DNA of 5,297 nt from Alphaproteobacteria bacterium (GTDB lineage Bacteria; Pseudomonadota; Alphaproteobacteria; Rhodobacterales; Rhodobacteraceae), in contig JAJRRX010000281.1 in assembly GCA_024279075.1 (NCBI GenBank), forward strand, positions 1-5,297. Direction: 5' to 3'. Made by a program: the position numbers and the translations under genes. Below are positions 1 through 5,297 of the stretch, piece after piece; position 1 is the stretch's first letter; each line of letters starts with the position of its first letter. Below the pieces are notes generated by a model. It did no database searches and was not told the origin of the DNA. It was given only the letters and a program-made list of their open reading frames with translations.

Positions 1-1556
1 CCAAACACCAGCACAAAAACCAAAAGATCCGTGATAGAGAACCGGCTTTGCCCAATGGAAACCCCAGCATTTAGCCATTCCCAAATATTTTGCAGCTCGC
101 TCCGGCTGGCGCCCCAAATAAGCGCCAGCACTGGCATTGCGACGAGAATCAACAGAAAAGCTACAAAAATCGGGATAAGCCGTGCTTGGTCTTTGCGGCT
201 CCCCATTTCGCCTTGACCATCAACCCAACGCTCCAAAAAGGCGCGAAACAGGTCAAACAACACCAAAAGCGCGGCCAAAAAGCCCAGTGTGATAATAGTA
301 GGGAAGGTCAAATACCGCCCCGCCGCAAAGTAGCCAAGTGCGGCCAGTATAGGCGCGGAAATTGAGGTAAGAAACAGCGCTTGCGCCAGCAAAGCTGCAA
401 AACTATGCGCGGCGGGCTCTGGCTCATCATCCGGCACGGGGGGCTTGGCGCGGGTTATGCGCGCCAGCCGGAACAGCAAAAACGAAGCCACGGCGATCAG
501 CGGGAAAAACAACACCGCGCGGGATTCAGTGGAGAAATTCCCTTGGTTTGCCATTGCATCTATCAAGATAGATAGCGCAACAATGATCCCCAGCCCGAGG
601 CTGATTTTATAGCCAACAGCCGGGGCAGACACGCCAATAAGATCTACCGGATTGTTTTTGCTGCCAAAAACAGAGCGCCCAAGCCACGGGGCTGCGACCA
701 AAGCAAAGGCCGCCATTGGCAATACATTAAGGATAGCGATGCCGCGTAGGCCAAGGATATCTGCCGAATAAACCGCAAAAATCAGGGCCGCAGCCCCAAG
801 GCTCGGGGCGATCAGTTTTGAGAGGTTCATCAACGCCAACTGCCAGCTAGAGGCCTCCTCGCCGGCTTGCAACACCTTGCCAACCAAACGGGTAAACCGC
901 GCCCTCAGCCAAAAGAGAATGACCAAGCCAAGCAGGCCGACAAAGATCGCCAGCGGTGCTTTTTGCGCCAAAGCCTGCCGGCTGGCATCGTTTTCAAGGT
1001 TGCCTTTAACCTCGCCCCACATCCGGCTGGTATAATCCGACACATCGGCCAAGGCCGCCCCCCACAGCGACGGGTTTATCGGCACAGGGCCACGCTCAAC
1101 AAGCTGCTGGGAAAAGCGCTCGCGGATCAATTCGTTGATCTGGTTGATCAGCCCATCAAGCCGCTGGAAGGCCTCTTGCGCCACAGCCAAAGGCACGCGC
1201 GCAATCAATATCTCTTTTTCCAACTCCGCGCGGCGGCTTGCAAGCTCTGGCGCTTCGGTGCTTCCCTCTTCAGGCGCCGCGCCAAGGGCATCAAGCTGGG
1301 CCTGAAGTAGCCCGACCTTTTGCGCTGCCTCATCCTCTACCGCCAAGGCCTCAGCCCGTTGGGTGGCCAAATCGGCCCGCAGGTTTTCAAGCGCGGGCGT
1401 GGAAGCAAGCTTGGCTTCCAAAATCCCTTCAGCGCGGGTGGCCGTGGCCGCCCAGTTTTGCGCCATTTCAGCGTTAAATGTATCTTGCGCCAAGGCTGGT
1501 AGGCCCAGCGTAATTAGCGTGGCCAGCACGGTGAAAAAAGACCTGAAAAGCGGCAT
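1..1556 (-). CDS. DUF3772/MscS-family mechanosensitive ion channel (N-terminal part, truncated by window edge)
   Basis: Reading leftward from the ATG at 1556 gives 518 codons without a stop, continuing past base 1. Residues 1-23 form a Sec signal peptide (FRSFFTV core, cleavage likely after PALA at 20-23). Residues 24-195 are a hydrophilic, Ala/Glu-rich, probably helical periplasmic region (for example AEGILEAKL, ELEKEILIAR, LDGLINQINELI), as in DUF3772 proteins. About eight or nine hydrophobic segments follow, near 201-218, 247-265, 275-292, 317-333, 347-364, 385-409, 418-436, 459-481 and from 508 on. This is the layout of the large MscK/MscM-like channels, inner-membrane proteins that release solutes on hypo-osmotic shock. 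The conserved MscS pore and cytoplasmic domains would lie beyond the window, so the channel call rests on the N-terminal half and family resemblance. The start is supported by CGGAG 5 nt upstream. It lies 34 nt after the cysteine synthase gene on the same strand, so co-transcription is likely. Confidence 0.85.
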   Translation of the reverse strand, partial: MPLFRSFFTVLATLITLGLPALAQDTFNAEMAQNWAATATRAEGILEAKLASTPALENLRADLATQRAEALAVEDEAAQKVGLLQAQLDALGAAPEEGSTEAPELASRRAELEKEILIARVPLAVAQEAFQRLDGLINQINELIRERFSQQLVERGPVPINPSLWGAALADVSDYTSRMWGEVKGNLENDASRQALAQKAPLAIFVGLLGLVILFWLRARFTRLVGKVLQAGEEASSWQLALMNLSKLIAPSLGAAALIFAVYSADILGLRGIAILNVLPMAAFALVAAPWLGRSVFGSKNNPVDLIGVSAPAVGYKISLGLGIIVALSILIDAMANQGNFSTESRAVLFFPLIAVASFLLFRLARITRAKPPVPDDEPEPAAHSFAALLAQALFLTSISAPILAALGYFAAGRYLTFPTIITLGFLAALLVLFDLFRAFLERWVDGQGEMGSRKDQARLIPIFVAFLLILVAMPVLALIWGASRSELQNIWEWLNAGVSIGQSRFSITDLLVFVLVF

Positions 1557-1561
1557 AGTAA

Positions 1562-1566
1562 CTCCG
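1562..1566 (-). promoter_or_regulatory. Ribosome binding site of the channel gene
   Basis: CGGAG on the minus strand lies 5 nt before the ATG at 1556. It sits inside the 34-nt gap after cysK, which leaves little room for a separate promoter and favours translation from a shared mRNA. Confidence 0.6.
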
Positions 1567-1590
1567 AAAGATTGATTCGGGCGTAAGCTA

Positions 1591-2631
1591 TCAGCCTATG
1601 CGGACATCCGGTAGTGGGTCCGTGGCCGCATCCAGCCAGTTTGGCACCGGCAGCGCTTTTTCGCGCAAGAAGGCGGGGTTAAAGAGCTTGCTTTGGTAGC
1701 GGGTGCCATAATCGGCCAGAATGGTCACAATGGTATGGCCTGGTCCCATCTCTTTGGCCATCCGCATCGCCCCTGCAATGTTAATACCGCTGGAGCCACC
1801 AAGGCACAGGCCCTCTTGCTGCAACAGATCAAACACCACTGGCAGGGCCTCAGAATCCGGAATGTTATAGGCCATATCCACCTCAAGGCCTTCAAGGTTT
1901 TTGGTAATCCGCCCCTGCCCGATGCCCTCCATAATAGAGCTACCCTCCGAGGCAAGCGCGCATGTGGTATAATAGCTATAAAGCGCCGCGCCGTCTGGGT
2001 CCGCCAGCCCGATTTTTACATTTTTATTGCGCGCCCGTAGCGCCAATGCCATGCCCGCCAAGGTGCCGCCTGAGCCAACAGCACAAATAAAACCGTCGAT
2101 TTTACCCTCGGTTTGGTCCCAAATCTCCGGGGCCGTGCTCTCAATATGCGCCTGCCGATTGGCGACATTATCAAACTGGTTAGCCCAAATCGCCCCGTTG
2201 GGCTCGGTTTTATTGAGCGCCTCGGCCAAGCGCTCGGAGTAGCGCACAAAGTTATTCGGATCTTTATAGGGCTTGGCTGGCACTTCAACCAAAGTGGCCC
2301 CTGCCAGCCGAATCATATCCTTCTTTTCCTGAGATTGCGTCTCGGGAATAACAATCACAGTCTTATACCCCATCGCCGCGCCCACTAAGGCTAGCCCGAT
2401 GCCGGTATTGCCCGCCGTGCCTTCAACAATCGTGCCACCGGGGCGCAGCGTGCCATTGGCCACCGCATCATTGATGATAAACAGCGCCGCACGGTCCTTT
2501 ACCGATTGGCCGGGGTTTAAAAACTCAGCCTTGCCAAAAATCTCGCATCCTGTCGCTTCAGAAGCAGCGTTAAGCCGGATCAGGGGCGTGTTGCCCACAG
2601 CGGCGGGCAGATCGTTATAGGTGTTCATCAT
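1591..2631 (-). CDS. cysK: Cysteine synthase A (O-acetylserine sulfhydrylase), PLP-dependent
   Basis: A complete 346-residue fold-type II PLP enzyme, expected to make L-cysteine from O-acetylserine and sulfide in the cytosol, the last step of sulfate assimilation. Visible motifs are VGNTPLIRL (12-20), NPGQSVKDRAA with the Schiff-base lysine K45, the substrate-binding loop EGTAGNTG (70-77), the phosphate-binding loop GSGGT (186-190), and GGSSG (278-282), whose serine contacts the pyridine nitrogen. The loop reads TAGNTG where E. coli CysK has TSGNTG, and GQSVKD replaces GGSVKD; both fit the alphaproteobacterial/fungal subgroup as I recall it. Its length slightly exceeds E. coli CysK (about 320), with a C-terminal extension after about 310 (TRYQSKLFNP, then a tail). 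It starts with two adjacent ATGs: AAGGAG lies 4 nt before the first (2631) and 7 nt before the second (2628), so the second may be used, giving 345 residues. Cystathionine beta-synthase or another O-acetylserine/phosphoserine user is less likely but not excluded. Confidence 0.9.
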   Translation of the reverse strand: MMNTYNDLPAAVGNTPLIRLNAASEATGCEIFGKAEFLNPGQSVKDRAALFIINDAVANGTLRPGGTIVEGTAGNTGIGLALVGAAMGYKTVIVIPETQSQEKKDMIRLAGATLVEVPAKPYKDPNNFVRYSERLAEALNKTEPNGAIWANQFDNVANRQAHIESTAPEIWDQTEGKIDGFICAVGSGGTLAGMALALRARNKNVKIGLADPDGAALYSYYTTCALASEGSSIMEGIGQGRITKNLEGLEVDMAYNIPDSEALPVVFDLLQQEGLCLGGSSGINIAGAMRMAKEMGPGHTIVTILADYGTRYQSKLFNPAFLREKALPVPNWLDAATDPLPDVRIG

Positions 2632-2635
2632 TTAG

Positions 2636-2641
2636 CTCCTT
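2636..2641 (-). promoter_or_regulatory. Strong ribosome binding site of cysK (bears on the start choice)
   Basis: AAGGAG on the minus strand, complementary to the 16S rRNA 3' end. Spacing is 4 nt to the ATG at 2631 and 7 nt to the ATG at 2628. The usual optimum of about 5-9 nt favours the second ATG, which removes one methionine. Confidence 0.75.
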
Positions 2642-2795
2642 CGGGCGACGCGTTACCCTTTTTTGTTAAACATTTGATAGGATTTAGCAAGCGTAAGAGA
2701 TTCTTTTTGGCAGGAATAGCTGGTCCCCAAAAGCCGATAAAAGTATTCTTCTGGAATATTAGTATCACATTGTTATTATTAACTTTATTCGAGCT

Positions 2796-2823
2796 TTGAA
2801 AATTTATTCACCTGGGTTAATAG
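2796..2823 (+). promoter_or_regulatory. Possible promoter for the DUF6134-like gene
   Basis: TTGAAA, a 16-nt spacer, then TAATAG. The -35 is a fair match to the housekeeping consensus and the -10 matches only in part. It would give an untranslated leader of roughly 170 nt, containing the small hairpins at 2901-2922. Such A+T-rich DNA yields matches of this quality by chance, so this is only a candidate. Confidence 0.2.
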
Positions 2824-2900
2824 TTTTGATATGCCTTTAACTTGCAACAGCATAAATCAGCTCTCCTTACTTGATGCGGAACTAAAAAGAAGTCGCTTTA

Positions 2901-2922
2901 GGCAAGGATTTGCCGGAAATCC
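2901..2922 (+). repeat. Two overlapping, mutually exclusive small inverted repeats
   Basis: GGCAA (2901-2905) can pair with TTGCC (2910-2914) across a 4-nt loop. GGATTT (2906-2911) can pair with AAATCC (2917-2922) across a 5-nt loop. The arms overlap, so only one hairpin can form at a time. Neither is followed by a T-run on the plus strand, so neither is an intrinsic terminator for rightward transcription. The stems are short (5 and 6 bp) and may be chance. Confidence 0.3.
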
Positions 2923-2989
2923 AAAAATCGCACATCAACCTACCCATAGGAAAACCCGCCTGTTAGAAGGCCTTAATTGATTTATGAAT

Positions 2990-2995
2990 AAGAGG
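2990..2995 (+). promoter_or_regulatory. Ribosome binding site of the DUF6134-like gene
   Basis: AAGAGG lies 8 nt before the ATG at 3004, with a six-T run directly after it. It supports this start, which also places the twin-arginine motif right at the N-terminus, as expected. Confidence 0.65.
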
Positions 2996-3003
2996 TTTTT
3001 TCA

Positions 3004-3687
3004 ATGTTTCCCAATCGCCGCCAGTTTCTGGCACTCTCCGGTGCCGGCCTAACCATCGCCAGCCTACCCGCCGCGCCAGCATCTGCCAGCAGTGCCACAC
3101 GCCAATTTGCCGTCTATCTTGGCCGAAGGAAAGTGGGTGAATCCACAGTGCGCCTAAGCCGCAGTGGCGGCCGGGTAGACGCCGAGATAAACGTGAGCCT
3201 GCACCTCAACATCCTTGGCCTGATCAAATTTGATTACCAGCTCAGCAACCGTGAAAGCTGGCGGGATGGCGTGCTGCAAGAAATGCGCTCCCGCACCAAT
3301 AATAACGGCCCTATCGAGTATGCCAATGCCAACCGCACGGGCAGAGGTTTGGAAATGGAGGGCAGCGGTTTTCAAGGCATTGTCGAGGGCAACCCCGCCA
3401 CCACAAGCTATTTTACCAGCGATTTCCTTGAGCGCCCCACATGGATCAACACCCAAAACGGCAAAGTATTTACGCCATCAATAGGCCGTGTCGGCGCGGC
3501 TAATTTCACCACCGATGAGGGCAGCACCCCCTGCACCCGCTATGCCATTCGGGGTGGGGTGAACTCAGACCTTTACTACGATAGTAATTTTGAGTGGATG
3601 GGCAGCAGCTTTAGCGTCGCTGGCCGCACAGCACGCATTGCCATGTCCAGCCGAGGCGGGTCGCTTAATCAGGTTTGGCGAGGCTAG
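3004..3687 (+). CDS. Tat-exported DUF6134-like protein of unknown function
   Basis: A 227-residue protein with a clear twin-arginine signal: NRRQFLALSGAG at 4-15 fits the RRxFL consensus, followed by a hydrophobic stretch (16-25) and an ASA cleavage site (26-28). It should cross the inner membrane folded and act in the periplasm. The mature part looks all-beta: FAVYLGRRKVGES (35-47), SLHLNILGLIKFDYQLSNRESWRDG (from 65 to 89, around W86) and a C-terminal DLYYDSNFEWMG segment (189-200). This pattern of a small modifiable-protein opening, a YxxxxxExW strand and a late LWYD-like strand matches DUF6134 as I recall it; no catalytic activity is established for that family. There is one cysteine, C177, so no internal disulfide is possible. 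It appears monocistronic, divergent from cysK and convergent with the aminotransferase. DUF3108-type outer-membrane-associated proteins are a possible distant relation. No function should be assigned. Confidence 0.8.
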   Translation: MFPNRRQFLALSGAGLTIASLPAAPASASSATRQFAVYLGRRKVGESTVRLSRSGGRVDAEINVSLHLNILGLIKFDYQLSNRESWRDGVLQEMRSRTNNNGPIEYANANRTGRGLEMEGSGFQGIVEGNPATTSYFTSDFLERPTWINTQNGKVFTPSIGRVGAANFTTDEGSTPCTRYAIRGGVNSDLYYDSNFEWMGSSFSVAGRTARIAMSSRGGSLNQVWRG

Positions 3688-3848
3688 CCGCGGGCACAAT
3701 GGTGCAGCGCGGCGCGCGCAATGCTGCAACACGCATAAGGGCTAACGCGCCGCCACGGCCCAAAGGCAAGGGGCGTTTGCGCCAGCAAACACCGCGCGCC
3801 GAGGGTAACACGGGAGCGGCGCAGCGCAGGTGCTAGCTCGATCCTCTT
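3688..3848. repeat. G+C-rich intergenic gap rich in inverted repeats between convergent genes
   Basis: These 161 bases lie between the stop codons of two convergent genes and are markedly richer in G+C than the other gap. They hold several inverted pairs: GTTTGC/GCAAAC (3775-3780 and 3785-3790, 4-nt loop), TGCAGC/GCTGCA (3703-3708 and 3723-3728, 14-nt loop), and GGCGCGCG/CGCGCGCC (3711-3718 and 3793-3800), plus GCGCAGCGC (3819-3827). GCTAGC occurs near both ends (3683-3688 and 3832-3837). None is followed by a T-run in either direction, so no standard intrinsic terminator is present, although the structures could still slow both transcripts. The density of palindromes resembles repetitive extragenic elements, but a second copy cannot be looked for within this window. 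Confidence 0.45.
3775..3790. repeat. Perfect 6-bp hairpin in the convergent gap
   Basis: GTTTGC, loop GCCA, GCAAAC. It is the tightest stem-loop in the gap between the DUF6134-like gene and the aminotransferase gene and could form in transcripts from either side. It lacks a following U-run on both strands, so it is not called as a terminator. Confidence 0.5.
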
Positions 3849-5072
3849 TTACAAGACCTTATCCAACGCTTTAATCAGCTTTGCCACTTCTGCCTCGTTG
3901 GTATAGTGCACAAAGCTCAGCCGTAGCGCCCCATGCTCTGGCGCAACCCCCAGCGCTTGCAGCAGTCGCACCGCATAAAAATCACCGCCACCCGCCATAA
4001 TACCCTCAGGCACCAAAGCTTGCGAAAGCGCATATCCGGGCCTATTTCCCACCACAGACACCGTTGCCACCCGCCCTGTAGCACTTTGGGGCCCAAGCAA
4101 GCGCACATCATTGCGGCCACGCAGATAGTCAATAAGCGGTGCCAAAAGAGTGGCCTCATGGGCGGCCGTTATAGCGTGCACCGCCCTTCCCCGCGCAGCA
4201 GCATCCGGCTCGGGGTCAAAGTGGTGGGCATGCACGGCATCAAGGTAATCCACCATCCCAGCGCTGGCCGCAATTTGGGCATGGTCCGGCCCCGCTGGGG
4301 TGAAGCGTTTATAGCGCACACCCTCGTTAAAATAGTGCCCTTGGTTGGGCAGCACATCGGCCAGCGCGCGCTTGATCGCCATAATCCCTTGGTGCGGGCC
4401 AAAGGTTTTATAAGCGGAAAACAAGTAGATATCCGCGCCTAGCCCGCCAATATCCGGCAGCCCGTGCGGGGCGGCGCTCACGCCATCCACACAGCTATAA
4501 GCCCCTGCCGCGCGGATAATCTCGCAAATCTCCGCCACGGGGTTGACCTCTCCCACAAGGTTGGACACATGCGGAAAACACACCAATTTCACCCGCTCAT
4601 CCAACAAGCCTGCCAGCTCTGCTGGCTCCAAATGTCCGACCTCGTCCACCTGCCATTCGCGCACCTCAATGCCGCGCTCTGCCAGCCGCCGCCAAGGGCC
4701 GGTATTGGCCTCGTGGTCTTGGTTGGTCACGATAATTGCATCGCCCGCCTTAAGCATCTGCCCAAAAGCCTGCGCCAAAACATAAGTGTTTTGCGTGGTT
4801 GACGGCCCAAAGCTCAGCTCATCTGCTTTGATATTCAACACCTTTGAGAGCCGTGCCCGCGCCTCATCCATCTCCTCGCCCGCCAGTGAACTGGCCTCAA
4901 ACGGGTAATAGGGCTGCACCTTGCGCTGTTTATAATACCGTGTGAGGCGCTCAATCACTGGCCCGCAAGTATAGCTCCCGCCAGCATTCTCAAAAAACGC
5001 TTGGCCTTGCAGCGGGGCTTCGCTAAAGGCTGGAAACTGGTTGCGGATGAAATCTATGTCGAGCTTGGTCAT
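3849..5072 (-). CDS. Class V aminotransferase-fold PLP enzyme, cysteine desulfurase-like (VC1184-type subfamily)
   Basis: A complete 407-residue fold-type I PLP enzyme, cytosolic, starting MTKLDIDF. Motifs are FFENAGGSY (26-34), the phosphate-binding GPSTTQN (89-95), H120 in DHEAN (expected to stack on PLP), D196 in VDGVSAAPHG (pairs with the pyridine nitrogen), the Schiff-base lysine K222 in SAYKTFGPHQG, and R384 in LRLSF (likely substrate carboxylate contact). Where SufS-type desulfurases carry the catalytic cysteine after a Gly-His-His turn, this protein has GGGDFYA (361-367) with no cysteine, so persulfide-forming desulfurase activity is doubtful. It resembles the VC1184-like subfamily (TIGR01976), whose substrate is unknown to me. 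The frame stays open upstream to an ATG at 5144, but those 24 codons overlap the cupin gene; AAGGA 7 nt before 5072 fixes the start. It follows the cupin gene by 14 nt and is probably co-transcribed. Other class V reactions (lyase, epimerase, transaminase) remain possible. Confidence 0.88.
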   Translation of the reverse strand: MTKLDIDFIRNQFPAFSEAPLQGQAFFENAGGSYTCGPVIERLTRYYKQRKVQPYYPFEASSLAGEEMDEARARLSKVLNIKADELSFGPSTTQNTYVLAQAFGQMLKAGDAIIVTNQDHEANTGPWRRLAERGIEVREWQVDEVGHLEPAELAGLLDERVKLVCFPHVSNLVGEVNPVAEICEIIRAAGAYSCVDGVSAAPHGLPDIGGLGADIYLFSAYKTFGPHQGIMAIKRALADVLPNQGHYFNEGVRYKRFTPAGPDHAQIAASAGMVDYLDAVHAHHFDPEPDAAARGRAVHAITAAHEATLLAPLIDYLRGRNDVRLLGPQSATGRVATVSVVGNRPGYALSQALVPEGIMAGGGDFYAVRLLQALGVAPEHGALRLSFVHYTNEAEVAKLIKALDKVL

Positions 5073-5079
5073 AAGTAAA

Positions 5080-5084
5080 TCCTT
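5080..5084 (-). promoter_or_regulatory. Ribosome binding site fixing the aminotransferase start at 5072
   Basis: AAGGA on the minus strand lies 7 nt before the ATG at 5072 and only 2 nt after the cupin stop codon (5087-5089). This placement is typical of translational hand-over inside an operon and argues against the longer start at 5144. Confidence 0.75.
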
Positions 5085-5086
5085 GG

Positions 5087-5297
5087 TCAAATTGTTGGCT
5101 GCCATGCGCCCTCTAAATGCGAGGCTTCTTGGTCTCCGGGCCATGGCGGCATTGAAATGCAGATGAACTTCAAATCAACATCCCCTATATTTCTATACTG
5201 AAACGCCGTGCCAACCGGAATGTCAATTGACACTCCAGTTTCTAGCCGCGTTACCCGCTCTTCATGCCCATCCTTGCGCCAAATTTCACCAATGCCC
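5087..5297 (-). CDS. Cupin-domain protein, C-terminal fragment (5' end beyond window)
   Basis: On the minus strand an open frame enters from the right edge and ends in TGA at 5087-5089, giving the last 69 residues. The visible part contains GxGEIWRKDG (3-10 region), then GVSIDIPVGTAFQYRN, which fits cupin motif 2, G(x5)PxG(x2)H(x3)N, except that the histidine is phenylalanine (residue 32 of the fragment). The tail SMPPWPGDQEASHLEGAW is, as I recall, common in small single-domain cupins annotated as mannose-6-phosphate isomerase-like. Such proteins form a small beta-barrel and may bind a metal and a small ligand; with motif 1 outside the window, metal binding cannot be judged. The start is not visible. 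The next gene begins 14 nt downstream, so the cupin probably leads an operon with the class V aminotransferase and may act on the same substrate, which is inference from position only. Confidence 0.82.
   Translation of the reverse strand, partial: GIGEIWRKDGHEERVTRLETGVSIDIPVGTAFQYRNIGDVDLKFICISMPPWPGDQEASHLEGAWQPTI

Larger units (their letters stand above)
2632..3003. other. A+T-rich divergent intergenic region between cysK and the DUF6134-like gene
   Basis: These 372 bases separate two genes transcribed away from each other and are clearly richer in A+T than the flanking coding DNA, as expected for a region holding two promoters. Rightward, TTGAAA (2796-2801) and TAATAG (2818-2823), 16 nt apart, are a weak -35/-10 candidate. 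Leftward, no convincing pair for cysK was found; TTGCTA (2690 to 2685) lacks a good -10. Small inverted repeats occur at 2901-2922, and there is a palindrome AAGGCCTT at 2967-2974. A 49-codon open frame at 2831-2980 has no ribosome binding site and is not called. No tRNA, recognisable riboswitch or mobile element is seen. Confidence 0.6.

Noticed and set aside
867..1310. A 147-codon plus-strand open frame opposite the channel gene.
   Set aside because: Antisense shadow: it is Arg/Gln/Pro-rich without family resemblance, while the minus strand encodes a coherent signal peptide, helical region and membrane segments.
1693..2040. A 115-codon plus-strand open frame opposite cysK.
   Set aside because: It is antisense to conserved cysteine synthase sequence, and its product resembles no family.
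2661..2690. A cysK promoter with -35 TTGCTA and -10 AACAAA on the minus strand, 17 nt apart.
   Set aside because: The -10 matches the consensus poorly, and this quality is expected by chance in A+T-rich sequence.
2831..2980. A 49-codon open frame on the plus strand in the cysK/DUF6134 intergenic region, starting ATGCCTTTAACT and ending TGA just before the ribosome binding site of the next gene.
   Set aside because: It has no ribosome binding site before the ATG, no recognisable domain, a composition that looks random, and it lies in A+T-rich promoter-like DNA.
3775..3790. The hairpin GTTTGC-GCCA-GCAAAC as a bidirectional intrinsic terminator for the convergent genes.
   Set aside because: The stem is only 6 bp and no T-run follows it on either strand.
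3933..4442. A 169-codon plus-strand open frame opposite the aminotransferase.
   Set aside because: The minus frame carries all the PLP enzyme motifs. The plus frame is His/Arg-rich with no domain and no ribosome binding site, so it is an antisense shadow.

Overview
The window looks like chromosomal core sequence from an alphaproteobacterium, most likely the Rhodobacteraceae/Roseobacter group. The reasons are moderately high G+C coding DNA, a cysteine synthase of the subgroup with an EGTAGNTG loop, a large DUF3772-type mechanosensitive channel directly downstream of it, and a class V aminotransferase of the VC1184-like type. This placement rests on recalled family resemblance; no database search was run.

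Layout: (1) 1-1556, minus strand: the N-terminal 518 residues of a signal-peptide-bearing, multi-pass membrane protein of the DUF3772/MscS family, cut off by the window's left edge. (2) 1591-2631, minus: complete PLP-dependent cysteine synthase (cysK), 34 nt upstream of the channel gene and probably co-transcribed with it. (3) 2632-3003: an A+T-rich divergent intergenic region holding the control signals for cysK (leftward) and for the next gene (rightward). (4) 3004-3687, plus: a single gene for a Tat-exported DUF6134-like protein of unknown function. (5) 3688-3848: a short, very G+C-rich gap full of inverted repeats between convergent genes. (6) 3849-5072, minus: complete class V aminotransferase (cysteine desulfurase-like, without the catalytic cysteine). 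(7) 5087-5297, minus: the C-terminal 69 residues of a cupin-domain protein, cut off by the right edge and 14 nt upstream of the aminotransferase gene, so the two form a second probable operon.

Two real coding regions run off the window edges on the minus strand (the channel gene and the cupin gene). The long ORF that would start the aminotransferase at 5144 is wrong: its first 24 codons overlap the cupin gene in another frame, and a good ribosome binding site supports a start at 5072.

Nothing here amounts to a convincing new multi-gene system. The points most worth checking are the cupin-aminotransferase pair (a cysteine-less desulfurase homologue of unknown substrate, with a cupin lacking the usual motif-2 histidine), the cysK-channel gene pairing, and the inverted-repeat-rich gap at 3688-3848. 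No tRNA, rRNA, CRISPR array, insertion sequence or phage gene is visible.
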